Assembly: GCA_029931535.1 (NCBI GenBank)
Contig: JAQPZY010001033.1
Coordinates: 62,001 to 126,000 of the forward strand
DNA length: 64,000 bases
Direction of reading: 5' to 3'
Source of the DNA: Margaritifera margaritifera
Lineage: Eukaryota > Mollusca > Bivalvia > Unionida > Margaritiferidae
Shown here: in pieces, positions 1 through 11,661 of the stretch
How positions within the stretch are numbered: position 1 is the first letter of the stretch
Layout of the letters: each line of letters opens with the position of its first letter
Program-made: the position numbers and the translations under genes
Notes under the pieces: generated by a model
Told to the model about the DNA's origin: nothing
Databases searched by the model: none
What the model saw: the letters and a program-made list of their open reading frames with translations, nothing else

Positions 1-67
1 AAGTCATTTTGATCATGCAGTTTACATTTATTTTAACAATTTATATATAGTTGTAGTATGTACTTGT

Positions 68-349
68 TTGTTTCTTTTCTTCATTAGAGAGAAATCAACC
101 AAGTGCAAGAAGTGTAAACAATTTAAGGTTGTGGAGGATGAACACAAGACGTGTCTACATGTACAATTGCTCGTAATGTGTGTGCACTTTGGTCGGAAAT
201 ACTTGGTCCCATGTTTTGAAGAAGCAGCTCAAGGGTCACAAAAAACAAGCATGCTCCAATGTAACGGAGCAAGAATTTTAAACATCCACCTAATGTCTGA
301 ATCATTGATTACCAGTAGTCTCATTGGGGATGTCGATAGGTCAAAATGA
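68..349 (+). pseudogene. Gag-like cysteine-rich finger of DIRS-like copy 1
   Basis: The first part reads as TKCKKCKQFKVVEDEH followed by further cysteines, and lines up with TKCIKCKRFKTMEDTYE at 62239 in the second copy. In that copy the cysteine series continues as CTKCSSNSSCSVC, giving paired C-x2-C knuckles. In copy 1 the downstream cysteines are mostly lost. This looks like the nucleic-acid-binding finger at the start of the first ORF. No single intact reading frame continues into the next domain. Confidence 0.55.
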
Positions 350-359
350 CATCTCCACC

Positions 360-530
360 CCCCATGAAGATGCAGAAACAGCTCTAGAACATACTGTATC
401 CATGAATACAGTAGAATCATTGGTTTGTCTCCTGGGTGATGTCGAGAAGCCTTCTCCATCTCCGTGAAGATGCAGAAACAGTGCCAGAACATACTGTAGC
501 CATGAATACAGTAGAAACCACAGGTGATTC
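360..530. repeat. Two-copy ~107 bp direct repeat inside DIRS-like copy 1
   Basis: The segment with GATGCAGAAACAG, AACATACTGTA and CATGAATACAGTAGAA occurs twice, near 368-415 and 470-522. It is an internal duplication of the gag-like part of the element. Confidence 0.6.
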
Positions 531-654
531 CAATCAAGCATTGGAATCGTGTATGATCAGATGACTCAAAGGCTTTGTTGTCAATATGTTGATGAGTAGA
601 AATGACAATTATATATTGCAATCCAACTTGGGATAAGTCTAGGATGCCGCCAAT

Positions 655-903
655 GAGGCATGAGAGCTCACAAACAGGACCACACCTGTGGGGCATGAGG
701 TCTTGCAATCAAATATCAACCTGCCCATGAGGCATGAGGGTTTACAGTCAAATTTGTCCCCGCCTGTGAGGCATGAGCATGTACAAGTATCATTTACCCC
801 ATCTGTGCATGAAAATAGTAAGAAACAAGCTGGATGTGAAGGTTTGCAATTTGATACGGCCAGCCGGCTCCACAAACCAACCAAACCACAAGGCGTCTTG
901 TGA
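655..903 (+). pseudogene. Repeated 'MRHEGLQSN' motif in gag-like region of copy 1
   Basis: One open frame at 688-903 holds three to four degenerate repeats of about 14-16 residues of the form MRHEGLQSNLSPPV / VRHEHVQVSFTPSV. At the DNA level, GAGGCATGAG recurs at about 655, 730 and 768. This is a short peptide repeat in the gag-like portion of the DIRS-like element. Its function is unknown. Confidence 0.45.
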
Positions 904-2194
904 AGGTTTGCATTTTAACTTATACAGCTGGTCGGACTGCAAGGTATATATTGTCTTTTGTACGCCGCTCCAACTGCTGACCAACCGGACCAGCCGTACA
1001 AACAAGCTATGTATGATTACAGTAGTCAGGAGTCAGTTATCTTGGATTGGTGAGTCAGACCAGCATTCCATAATGCGGTCATTACTGATGGCATATGCAA
1101 TGGACAAAATGATGATGCATGCTGATGATACTTCATCATTATTACCATATGTAAGGCTGTATCCCTGGACTCAGGGTGTACAGGAGGAGGACAATGCCCA
1201 CATTGATGAAGGTGATGAAATGGAAATGCTGGAATATGTTGATCTGATAATAGAACAGATGGAATTTAGATCAAAGCAGCGATAGAGGAAATCTGTAGGA
1301 TTTTGTCTCCATTGGAATGCCCTCTTCCACCATTAATTAATTCTACCTACAAGGTCAAGGCCTTTGTGTATGTAGATGATGATGATGACAGTTCATCATT
1401 TAGAACATTGCCACAATTGTTAAAGATTGCAAAAATTACCGGGTATCTTTTGGAACATTTGCGATCCCAGTAGCGCAAGAGCTTTCTTTATGCTGAGTCA
1501 GTTGCCTGCAACTTTCTCAATCCACTGGTAAAAAAGTCACATACTGAGATATTTTATCAAGACATACCTTGTCTAGATGTTGATTAAGTTCACAGACAAG
1601 TCTTTAACATCACATCAGAGTTAGTCAGGAACATTGTGTTAACTTCCTCCCTACTTGACTTCGTGCATCCAATGATTTTTTGTCTAGCCAGAAAGGCTGC
1701 AAGCAACCATAGCTGGGTTTTTTTTGTGCTCCTTCCCTTTCGGTTCTCCACTACTGTTAGGGCATTGAATTGAGGCACAAGAATTGTCCCTTTAGTTTTC
1801 AGCACAAGCGCCTATCTCTGCATGACCGTATCAGGGTACATACAAGAGAAGGGATGATTGTTGCCAGAGAAATCGCAAGGGTGATTCTCAACAATAGCAG
1901 GTTTTTTTTCTTCTCTTGGCCGAGTGAATTATAGGTGGTCATATGCCCCTATTTTTGCAGGCAGGCAGGGAGGGGAGAGAGCAGCAGTTTCTATTTCCCC
2001 AGGCCTGCCGCCAATCGTCAATGATGCACCATCACCCACACCCTCTGGTAACCCACCTGGGGCACCAGACTACTACTTATTTTGTCATATTTGGATCAAC
2101 CATTCTCTGAAAATGATTGAGTAATCCAAGTCATGTCAGAGGGTCTCCGGATTTCATTATCTGATCCTGCCACAACTTTTGTCATCCTACCTTC

Positions 2195-3786
2195 ATGATG
2201 GAACTCTCTAGCGATCCCATAAAGGTGGATGTTGTTATAAAAGAAAATCTATTTTTTGCTTGTAAATGGGCAGTGGAGATAGTACAAAAACCGCATACAC
2301 AGGGCTTCTACTCCAAAACTTTTCTAGTTATGAAGTCCAACAGGAAATTGAGACCTGCAATAGATCTAAACAGGTTAAACTAATTTTTTCTGCCCTGTTT
2401 CAAGATGGAGAGGGCAAGTCTGTTCATCTTTCAGTGCGATGCGACGAGTACATGATCAGTCTTGACATGTCCACATGTACTTCCATATACCTATTCATAT
2501 GGCATCACACAAATATCTTAGCATTGCACACAGGAGGTAGAATACTATTTCCATGCTCTTGTTTTTGGTTCACAACATGAACAACCTTACTTCCCTCATT
2601 ATGTGGTGGATAATCAATGTAGAGAAGTCAGAACCTTATCCCTGCTCAACATTCTAGGTATGGAACCCTTAACACATCAACTTGGCATCTTTCTCCCAAA
2701 TGCATTGAAAGTATTGTTCATGCATCGGAGAAGGCATTGATGTTGGACCTTCAATAAGATGTTAGACTAAATCACTGGCATAGCAACCACCCAAGCAACC
2801 CCTCAACTTGGGGAGGGGAGGGGGTCAGGCCTGCTTAGGGCGAAAATTCCTATCACAGTCCTGATAATGTTGGACAATTTGGTTGTGGTGATGTACCTTG
2901 TCAACCTTGTCAAAGAGGGTGGGGTAACCAATCATCAGACCTTTTTAATTGGGAGTGGGGCCCCATAATTAAGTTTTGCAGCAGATGCGGGCAGAATTTC
3001 TTGCTGTCCCACTGGACTACATCATATCCTAGTTCAGAATGCCCTCCACAGAGTCAGCAGTGTTCCTGGACAACATACTACAAAAACATTCTGTAAGTAT
3101 GGTTTTGGTTCACAACATGAACAATCCTACTTTCCTCATTCGCAGTTCAGGGTGGATAATTAACAGAGAAAAGTCAGACCTTATTCCTTCTGAACATTTT
3201 CTCCATCTAGATATGGTTCTCTTAACACATATTAACTTGGTGTCTTTCTCACAAACACATCAGAAATGTAGCTTATGTGTTAGAGAAAGCATCAAACAAG
3301 ACATTGTTTAGACAACAAAGTTTCATACAGCTCCTCTGCCTACTCACTGCTGTAGTGGACCTGTTACAATGCTAGTTTGTTGGGTTGGGGAGCACGCTTA
3401 CTACTGGACTTTGTGATGGTCAGTGGCAAGTGGATGCTTAAAGAGAAGGCTCTTCATATAAACCTTTTGGAAATGAAAGCCATTTTCAGTGCCTCCCACA
3501 CTTGGGTGGAACACATCCAAAGAAACATGGTCCTGATAATGTCTGTCAATTTGGTTGTGGTGATGTACCTCATCAAAGGGGGGGGGGGGGTTGTTGTGAA
3601 TCACCAGATCTTTGCTACATGGTATGGGAATACTTTAATTGGTCCGACACATTCCTTGCTGACTCATTAAGGAGAGGACAACTGCTTTATACAGAGTTGC
3701 CCCTTTGTGCACCTTCAATTGGGTCTGCGCCCTATGGTCTCATGCTTGATCTTTTTTTTTCCCGATCCAGAAGTATGGACCATTGA
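2195..3786 (+). pseudogene. Reverse transcriptase / RNase H remnant of DIRS-like copy 1
   Basis: Recognisable blocks, in order and in shifting frames, are GFYSKTFLVMKSNRKLRPA near 2300 (RT finger block, normally ending 'RPVIDLxxLN'), DEYMISLDMS near 2440 (RT catalytic block A), a thumb-side segment GWIINREKSDLIPSEHF near 3157, RNase H-like KALHINLLEMKAI at 3443-3481, and ADSLRRGQL near 3658. Many frameshifts and stops separate them. The order and wording fit DIRS/Ngaro-type RT-RNase H. A YxDD-type catalytic block could not be found intact. Confidence 0.7.
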
Positions 3787-4904
3787 TACTCTTTCAATCA
3801 GCTGAGAGGTAATGTGTGCATACGCCTTGCCTCCATCAGTCTTAATCATGAAGATAATTCAGAAAATGAGGGACACAGACTGCAGATAGTTCTGATTGCC
3901 CTACTAAGATGAAGAAGAAAAAAATCCTGGATCATCGATCTGGTCAGTTAGTGACTGATGTACCCAGACAAGTCGCAGCAACTTTCTCAAGTATTCCACT
4001 ATTCCATTCATGTCCAGAGAAACTCCACTTTCACACCTGGCTCCTTTCAGGGATGATCAAAAATGAGTTTAGATAGTTTCAATAGTTAAGAGAATCGCAA
4101 CAGCTGAAGATCCTCCACTTTGAAGACATACAAGGGAAAATCGTGTCTTGTCAATGACTGGTGTCACATCAATGACATCACACCACTCTCAGCATCCATT
4201 TTCCAATGGCTAACTACTTTTGCTTCGAAGACAAGAAAGTTATCCCCTATCACATGCAAGGGACACCATACCAAGATCTCTGGCATGTTCAGACTTCATT
4301 GAAGAGATGAAATTGGCTGCAACAAGGAAGTATCTGACTTGCATTCCAATTTCAACATATCTGGACCATGCTCACTCACATTATTTTCAAATGAAATCTA
4401 TCCTGGGTTTTTACATGGCCTAACTTGTCTAAGTTTGAACCACCTTCTTCCACCTCACTGAAGCAGCTATCATACCAGACTTGCAATTTATGATAATACT
4501 AGCGTCAACATGCAGAGAGAGTGAGCTACATATGATACCTGTAGATCTGAACTACATGCTGTTCCATTTTGATCGTTCAGTCGTTTTCTAATGATGCAAC
4601 CTGGTTTTCTTTCTAAGAACAGGTTGCCGTCACTAGTCAACTAACAAATAACTATTTGCTCCCTCTCCTTGATCAATCTGTCGAGAGAAAAGCAAAGCTG
4701 CAGGGTCCCACATGAGCCCTCAGAAGCTACCTGAGATACATGGACAATATCTGCAGCAGCCATAAAAGACTATTCCTACTGCTGAAGGCAGGAAAGCAAG
4801 GCATAACCCCACAAGCGCTGGCAGCTTGGCTGAAGGGAGTTATTAAATCAGTATACTATGAACTCTCACAGGATCAGGTACAACTAATGAAGATTTCAGC
4901 TCAT

Positions 4905-5098
4905 GAAATATGAGCGACTTCCATGAGCCTGGCCTCGAATGTTATGTCTCAGTTTGGGACATAGCAGAGTCAGCTGACTGGCATGCCCAGTCTACCTTCT
5001 CTAGTTTCCATTTGTATGACATGGCCTTGCTAAGGAGAGAACTGAATCTTGTTGGGTTAGTGGTAACTGCACAGACAGTGACCACGCTCTATTCATGA
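4905..5098 (+). pseudogene. Tyrosine recombinase C-terminal remnant of DIRS-like copy 1
   Basis: The open stretch contains WHAQSTFSSFHLYDMALL followed by VGLVVTAQTVT. This resembles the end of DIRS-type tyrosine recombinases, where a W-x-S-x(n)-F-x-x-[FHY]-Y-x-R-D block carries the catalytic tyrosine. Here the usual 'FYLRD' reads FHLYD, so the key residues look mutated. Upstream, around 4880-4960, HEI-ATSMSLAS-like coding is visible across a frameshift. Confidence 0.55.
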
Positions 5099-5343
5099 AA
5101 GCACAATCTTATACCGAGGCATGAACTTGCCACTTTTGCTGGATTCGCCTGAGAAACTTTTGATTGTGAGATAATAATCAAGTGCGGAATCCCACAGGGA
5201 TCTCTCTTGCACATGTATATACAAATTGTCTCTTGTTGTGTTAAACTAATGTTAGAAGTTCATCCTTTTAGTAGAGCAATCATGCTCCTTCTGTGTGACA
5301 CAGGTTGAGGTAGACTGCTCAGCATTTCCTCCTCCTCTTGCCT

Positions 5344-5720
5344 ATTCTCTTAATGTTAATGTGATTAGGTAATGTATTTGATGGAGAAAGCAAATATTTT
5401 AGTAAATTATGTTTCTCTGATATTACTTACCTGATCACATTACTAAAAATCCCTCCCACCCTTCCCCATAATGCGAGCATCCCTTTATAGGTTTTGTTCA
5501 AGTGAAAACTGATTATATCTGGGTATACTGGTAGCCACCTAGCAGGTAGAAAGGAGAGTTAACATAGAGGTGCTTCCCTTTGTCTACATGATATATAGAC
5601 AGAAAGATGCTTTTTGTCTATCAGGGAGGGCTGGATTCAGAGGTAGCAGAGAGTAATCCTAATGTTAATGTGATCAGGTAATGTATTATTGGAGAAGCAT
5701 AATTTTTACTAAAAAATATA
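5344..5720. repeat. Terminal-type repeats of DIRS-like copy 1
   Basis: TTAATGTTAATGTGAT followed by TAGGTAATGTAT or CAGGTAATGTAT occurs at about 5349 and again at about 5658. Between them, near 5427-5444, lies the reverse complement TTACCTGATCACATTA. One short module is therefore present twice directly and once inverted within ~370 bp, which is typical of the complex ends of tyrosine-recombinase retroelements. Confidence 0.6.
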
Positions 5721-6047
5721 CTTTCTTCTTGCTGTAAATTTGAGAGATTAGTTTATGGTAGGATGGAAAGAGATATTGGTTTTCTTGTTGCTACAGAGAA
5801 TGCATACCTGCCAACCTCCAAGACAGTGATGGGAGGTTTTTGAGACTCAAAAATAGTTTTGAGGTCTCAAGGGGTGTCAATTTGCACAACCCAAAAAGCA
5901 AAGTCATACAACTGAGAATAAGTTTTCTACTTATATTAGCCTGTAGAAAATGTCTGGAAATTAAATTTGAATGAAAGAAAACACAATATCTGTTTCAGTC
6001 TATTGAAGCATTTAATACACTTACAAACAGAAAATAGTTGGTAGACT

Positions 6048-6276
6048 TAGGGGTCAACCATTTAATTTTCAGGGGAGGAGGGATTTTCTTTTGAATCAGG
6101 ATATTTTTTTTCTTTTACCTCAAGATAATTTATTTTTTTAAACTAATATAATGGATCTTTATAATTTTTTGCTGCAGATCAGAGCAAGAATATTTTTTTC
6201 AAGCTATTTGGGGGGGCCAGAAATTTGTTCAAAAAAGAGGCCAGCCCACCCCTCCTATTAAATTGGCAATCCCTTA
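6048..6276. mobile_element. MITE with 'GACCATTTAATTTTCAGGGG' type ends, copy a
   Basis: The left end reads AGGGGTCAACCATTTAATTT, and the right end is its imperfect inverse (CTATTAAATTGGCAATCCCTT). The ~230 bp body is T-rich on this strand and carries CAGATCAGAGCAAGAATATT. Similar elements lie at 13344-13594 and 31747-31947. This copy sits inside the BED-finger transposon and so is the younger of the two. Confidence 0.6.
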
Positions 6277-6689
6277 GCATTGTCAGATATCATCACCACA
6301 CAAACACACATATGTACAAACACTCACATAATCACAACCACACAGACATTAAATTAAAAAAATACACCTTGTTTTTGTCTTTAAAATCCATAGGACAGTG
6401 GAATACAGTCTTAACTAGATGCAGTCCTGACTGCTCTCAATAGTTCAGTGGGGGGGGGGGGGGGGGGGATTGCACTCACCAGAGACTGGATGGTACTGTT
6501 GTTGAAACTTGCCAGAAGCTCTTGTTGAATTTTTCTTAGCATAGAAAAGGATCTTTTTGTGTCTGCATTGCTGTGAGGGAATGTTCAACATGCAATGGTC
6601 ACACTAGTTAGAATGTGTAAACATGTTAGTTACTTTTGTGACTGAGCTCTGCATTTGTACATTGTCCCGATGCAGGATGGTGTTACTAT

Positions 6690-6790
6690 GTCAACGAATG
6701 TCATGCACTCCAGAATGACTAATACCAAGATGGTGTTTGCAGTATCTGCAAAAAATAAAATTCTGTACTTTATAAGGTCAGACTCCATCA
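6690..6790 (-). pseudogene. Broken BED-type zinc finger of E1
   Basis: Reverse-strand translation gives FIFCRYCKHHLGISHSGVHD, then R, a stop, and HSNTILH. The C-x2-C pair and the spaced histidines fit a BED finger, the DNA-binding domain at the N-terminus of many hAT-like transposases. In the copy near 59700 the equivalent region reads FILCTHCKHHINI. Stops in both copies show decay. Confidence 0.55.
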
Positions 6791-7564
6791 ACCAGGAGTT
6801 CTAAACTTTAGTTTTGCTGGGCTTTACTCATTTTGCTGATTGCTCATCCATCGCTGAACCACAGCTGTGTTTCAACATTTTGCCTTCATAAATGAATCAC
6901 ACTTCCACATGCACACTATTCCAGCTACCAAATTAATATATGGACTGAAATCTGACTTAAAAGAAATATTGTCGCTGATCATGAACTACCCAATACTCTT
7001 TAATAAAGATGGCTTAAACATTATCATTCAGGGCAATGAATAATAAGTTTTGTTTCTTCAACACACATCTCTTTGATTTACCTAACTTCAAATGAATTGG
7101 GTTGATCCACTTCGTGTACTTTACCTACGCAAATTAGCCTGATGGGTTCTCTCTCAGAGGATTCATAATACAACATCACCCTTGCTATTGTGAGTCAGTT
7201 AAGTAATCTCTGCAAGGGTAGTTGTTAATCTCTGACCGACTTAAGTTTTAATCACCTCCATGACAATCAACTGCATATTAAACTGCCCTGAGGTGGTAGT
7301 TTTCCATGAGCATTAAGCACGACTATTTACTTTTATGCAGGTTATGTGCATATGATATGGTGACAAAAAAGGTCTCGCTCTCTCTCTCTTGTTTTTTTAT
7401 TTATTACTAAGATGACTGAAAATAATGTTTTTCGAAACAGGAAGATGTTCGGGGGTTTGGGAGTAAAAAATTGTGTTTTTCAAAACAGGACCTTGTTGGA
7501 GGGTTTAGGAGTAAAACATTGGGTATATTGCATGACCCATCTTGTTATGGCAGGTATGAGAATG

Positions 7565-7984
7565 AGTTAATGTAAATGAATCTGCACACATCATTTACAG
7601 CAGGATAAAATTAACCATTGGATTACACAAATATTGATTACATAAAGGTGGATTCATAAAGTATGCCCAAGAAATACAAATTGATCTTGATATCATCCAT
7701 GGTTTTATGAATGTGTGGTTGTTTGGAAAAAATCTCTAACGAGTTGAGATAATAATGTTTCATGACAGTTTGTATTCAAATATGATTTGGATTTTTGTTG
7801 ATTTAAAATAAGTCTGCAACATAAACTAGTTATGGTTCTTTCTCAGATAAACAAGTATTTTGTCAAATAATATTTCCAGCTGTGAAAAGTTGGTTGTCAG
7901 ATGTAAAGTGATTATTCATCGAGATCAGAAAAACTGTTTTATATCTGTATATGCATTTTAATATTTTTGTGTGATTCTTTTTAG
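7565..7984. other. AT-rich intron segment, no feature seen
   Basis: The stretch lies between the end of E1 and the acceptor of the next PGM3 exon. It contains no coding similarity or repeat that I recognise. The acceptor at its end is preceded by a T-rich tract (TTTTTGTGTGATTCTTTTTAG). Confidence 0.5.
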
Positions 7985-8036
7985 ACCATCAGGATCAGAG
8001 AGCATTGTACGAGTGTATGCTGAAGCTGATACACAG
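7985..8036 (+). CDS. PGM3: PGM3 upstream copy, exon encoding the C-terminal phosphate-binding loop
   Basis: The 52-nt exon has an AG acceptor at 7983-7984 and a CAG|GTTAGT donor at 8037. It encodes PSGSESIVRVYAEADTQ after a split arginine codon, so the full motif is RPSGSE...VRVYAEAD. This matches the C-terminal phosphate-binding loop of phosphoacetylglucosamine mutase (RPSGTEDVVRVYAEAD in vertebrates); threonine is replaced by serine here. The exon enters with one base of a codon and leaves in phase 0, which fits the next exon at 11771. The exons before it would lie upstream of base 1. It is on the same strand as, but upstream of, the N-terminal exons at 24672 onward, so it belongs to a different gene copy or to misplaced sequence. 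Confidence 0.88.
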
Positions 8037-8347
8037 GTTAGTACAGCTTTACAAGTTTTAAATGGCAGAAGACAGCACATAATTGGTGATATGCAGGTTA
8101 GTACAGCTTTAAAACAGGTTTTAAATGGCAGAAGAGAGCATTTCCACACAACTACTGATGTGTAGGTTAGCACAGCTTTAAAAATGGCAGAAGACAGCAC
8201 ACAACTGCTGATATGCAGGTTAGTACAGCTTTAAAACAAGTTTTAAATGGCAGAAGAGAGCACTTCCACACAACTGCTGATATACCGGTTAGTACAGCTT
8301 TAAAACAAGTTTTAAATGGCAGAAGAGGGTACTTCTACACAACTGCT
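8028..8347. repeat. Donor-anchored tandem array (53-69 bp unit, 5 copies)
   Basis: The unit runs from the last bases of the exon through the 5' splice site: GCTGATAnnCAG|GTTAGTACAGC. Repeats start near 8028, 8088, 8157, 8210 and 8279. The donor position reads CAG|GTTAGT, CAG|GTTAGT, TAG|GTTAGC, CAG|GTTAGT and CCG|GTTAGT. Reading on from the exon, the first unit is open and in frame for 20 codons to the second donor at 8097. An in-frame TAG then sits just before the third donor (8166). Use of donor 2 would add 20 residues after the YAEADTQ segment. Confidence 0.85.
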
Positions 8348-8956
8348 ATTCCACTCTGCTGCAGCAAAGATTAGTGACTGAGCATGTGCAAATTAGTTCA
8401 TGAAATTACCTCCTTTTGGTACAGTTCTTTAGGCAACAGTGGGGGGAGGTAAAGACCTAAAAGAAAAACCCTAAATTAGTTACAAAAGCATGTAGAGTAG
8501 GTCATAGTGTCCAACCCTTGGTACCAAGATGTCAAATCCCTTGGGATGCATTCACATATTAGATTTTATGAAGCTCCAGGCAGCCATGTTTGAGATACAC
8601 ATACATGTGACAGAACCAGGATTTCAAACTAGTATATTTACAAATTTTGATCAGTAGATTGGCCTCTAAACCAGTAGATTTTTTATCGGCATAAATTTTA
8701 CGTTTCAGGGGGATGGAAAACAAAACAAGTGCTGGTTTTTTTGTGTGCCATAACATGTATTCTCTTCATACTATAATAAAACAGCAAGTTTGAACATGAA
8801 TCAGATTCAGATTTTGATGGAAAATGTTACAATAGTAATTAATACGAGTCAGTATACGGTCAGATACGATTTTTCTTTTATAAAACCCAACAGCATTTTT
8901 AGTTTCATTCACAAGATCACTGTCAAGTGACCACTAATAACATTCATTGTGATTAT
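8348..8956. other. Intron segment, nothing recognised
   Basis: AT-rich sequence follows the array. A phrase 'CAGTAGATT' recurs near 8653 and 8671 and may belong to the edge of the hAT relic that follows. I see no coding signal. Confidence 0.4.
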
Positions 8957-9296
8957 TAAACTTCGCACTTAACAGGCTCTCAATAGTTCTCTGGTCCAGA
9001 TTTCCCTTGAATCACTTTGTATTTGGTGAAGAATGGAGAATGTCCTATCTGTATTAGCATTAGAATGTTGTAATGACAGGACAGCCACATTCAGCCTGCA
9101 AAGAAGTTCTAACTTCATTTTTCCTGCTGCTGATTTTGTAAGGTTGCTGACAACTCTCCAATACTCCTCCAAGCTATGTTCACCCCGAGGAGGCAGTTCC
9201 TGACTTGGACTTGGGATGTATTCCTGAGCTTCATTCTCAAAGGCTTCTTCCTCTTCATGTCTCAGATCCAAAAATCTGTTAGCAAGTTTTACCACT
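8957..9296 (-). pseudogene. hAT transposase C-terminal (dimerisation) domain relic
   Basis: The reverse-strand frame reads LELLCRLNVAVLSLQHSNAN followed by TDRTFSILHQIQSD. This matches the C-terminal dimerisation block of hAT transposases ('LxxLAxxxLxIPxSNAxxERxFSxxxxIxxxxR'). A 108-codon open stretch is preserved, but the catalytic region is absent, and termini could not be paired with confidence. It lies in the last intron of the upstream PGM3 copy, antisense to it. It could be a piece of the same family as E1. Confidence 0.65.
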
Positions 9297-9299
9297 GTA

Positions 9300-11640
9300 A
9301 ATAAACAAAATAAAGATTGATTTAGACTTGAAATAAAAATGAAAAAACAAAAAAAAATACATGATGTATTTATGCTTTATGAATAATTTATCCAAACTTT
9401 AAAATTAATTATCTTGTAATATATTTTTAACTGATATATTTTATCTAGGGCTTGAACTTAATTTATGTGCATGAAAACTTTTAAATAGTTTATGAAATAC
9501 AAAAGATGCATACCTTTAAAACACACAATGCAAACTCAGGACCTTTGCTACTCGCCTGCACACACTTAAACTCTGATATTCAAGCATTGTTGAACTTGTA
9601 ATATTTGTTTGCTGGTGGTTTCTTAGCATTGGGGGAAAGCACACATTTCGGCATTTTGACATGAATTGAGCAAAAAATGTAAGAGCTGTCCTCTTAAAAC
9701 ATCTTGAACAATACAATAACAATTAAACAAGACAAAAATCAAAATACTTACTCTAGTGTCTCTGCCAAAATCATATTTTATGGTAGGTCTCTTCATTTTA
9801 TCTCCCCTCCGCTAAGGGTCGACCGATTTTCATCCAAGGCTCAGACGACATCATGGACCACCTTTTATCCCTTTATTACTTATAATACCCCCAAAAAAAC
9901 CCATCCTGCATTTGGCCTTAAACTCCTCAAATTCCAACAATAAGGTAATCAATTAGCAGCTTGCTGTGTACACATGTCAGCTGTTCTTTAACAATTTTAA
10001 TCCTATTGCTCTGACACGCACACTTGCAACAGTCATTGTAAAAATACCATGTTTGGGTTTTCTTTATAATTTTTTTATATACTTTTTTTTTAATTCTTAT
10101 AATTTTCAAAAGTGGTAGATTTTAACTACTAAACCCTATGTGTGGTAGATGGCTTTTAAAACAGTATTTTTGGCCTACCGCCGGTAGAATCACATGTATG
10201 GATACAGTGCTATGCAAAAAGCTTCACATTTTGGCAACAAGCTGACTTGTATTTCTGTTGTAAACAAAAATATTGCTTCAGTTTTAAGGTAGGACATAAC
10301 ACATGTATACACTTTTATGCAGGTGAGCTAATAAGAAACTTCGTGTTGCAGTGTGCGTTTGCATGTCAAAACCAAACATAATTTTACAGTTTTTTCACAG
10401 TGGAACATATTCTTATCAGGTATGTTATATTTCCATCCTGTGAGACAGAAGTATTTTGACATGAACTGTATAAAGAAACTGTATGCTGATGTACCATCTG
10501 AGAAAATCTTGGACTTCTTGAGGGAATACAGTATATGTAAAAAAATTTGACCAGATGTTTTAAGGATTTTATATTTTGTTACTTTTATCTTTTATTTTAT
10601 ATACATTTTACAGAATTTTCACATCTTTACTTTTTATATTTTATCTTGTTGTACTTCATGTTCACATTTATTTGGAAGGTTTCCTAAATTTTTGTGCAGT
10701 CCATTATTACATTTTTTGAACTTTATCTTTGGTTGGCACCATATAGCAATTATTGTGCTGAGGTGCCACATAATGCTGATAAATACATACAACAACAAAT
10801 GTAAACAAATGATTGTTAATATTTATGAAACTCAGATTTACTTGTGACAATAATTTGTTTACATTATGAGGAAATTCAGATGCATATGCTTATATATTAT
10901 GGTACATACAGGTGCTCCACAAAATGTAAACAAAACATGGACGGGCCCAGAAATAGGGTAGTCAGCTTGTCATATATGGTAACCTTGATAAAGCAATTTT
11001 AAGCTGCACATGTATACATCACTCAGATTGGTTAAGCTCTTACAGAGTGCATGGAAGACAATTCATTATGCAATTGTGCTGTTTGTCACTGAGAAAGATT
11101 TTCTGTTTTCATTTTGTTTGCAACCCAAGTTCCCAGTTGATAAATACTTAAACTCACCCATGTTATTTATTAGTGTGCTGTTTTAGACCTGTTTAGAACT
11201 GTAATATAGATATAATATTTTGCTGACTCTTGCTAATTTAAAGCATATACATAAATCAATACTGCTTACTTTATATACATTGTAGATACTAACTGCATTT
11301 CTTTTCAATGTCCTTTTTCACAGCCACACAAGTTTTAAATTAAAGAACTTTAGTATAATATAGAGAAATGTTTTCAATATATTTATATTAGTCAGTACAT
11401 TATGTTGGCACATCATATGAATATGTTGCACAGATGTACTGCATAATAGGCTGTTGTTACCAGGGTTTTATTTTCACAATATTCATTATGAATCAGTTTT
11501 ATGCAGAAATACAGCATCCATAGAAATCCATAGAAATATAATAAAATGTTATATATTTGAAAAATATTAATAAGATCTGACAAACAAAAGTGTCAAATCA
11601 AAACACCACAAAAAATGTCATAGCATCAACATTGCCAAAT
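9300..11640. other. Long AT-rich intron segment of upstream PGM3 copy
   Basis: I find no coding similarity or well-formed mobile element here. A 'GTGGTAGAT' phrase near 10111-10150 and the CCGCCGGTAG segment near 10180 might be the far end of the hAT relic, but no convincing inverted repeat pairs with the left side. The remainder is low-complexity AT-rich sequence. Confidence 0.4.
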
Positions 11641-11661
11641 ATAAATTGAAAGATGCATGGT

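Larger units (their letters stand above)
68..5720 (+). mobile_element. Decayed DIRS-like (tyrosine recombinase) retrotransposon, copy 1
   Basis: Degenerate protein segments occur in the order expected for a DIRS-type element: a cysteine-rich gag-like finger near 95-190, a gag-like region to about 2100, reverse transcriptase and RNase H remnants at 2195-3790, and the C-terminal part of a tyrosine recombinase at 4905-5098. Short repeats in direct and inverted orientation follow at 5344-5720. Every frame is broken by stops and shifts, so the copy is dead. Its left end is not resolved and may lie before base 1. The finger and gag-like region are related to a second, strongly diverged copy that starts near 62230. 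The presence of a recombinase rather than an integrase separates it from Ty3/gypsy elements, whose RT looks similar. Confidence 0.75.
5797..7564. mobile_element. BED-finger DNA transposon relic with 6-bp TSD, copy 1 (E1)
   Basis: The element spans 5803-7558 (1756 bp). It starts CATACCTGCC and ends GGCAGGTATG, a perfect 10-bp terminal inverted repeat. It is flanked by AGAATG at 5797-5802 and again at 7559-7564. A related copy at 59183-60523 has its own 6-bp duplication. On the reverse strand near 6690-6790 there is a broken BED-type zinc finger. No transposase core is visible, so the copy is non-autonomous or deleted. A second MITE is nested at about 6048-6276. Superfamily: hAT-like by its finger, although hAT usually makes 8-bp duplications. 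Confidence 0.8.

Noticed and set aside
1..5720. Ty3/gypsy LTR retrotransposon
   Set aside because: The RT alone could suggest it, but there is a tyrosine recombinase-like end instead of an integrase and no LTRs; the terminal repeats are short and of mixed orientation.
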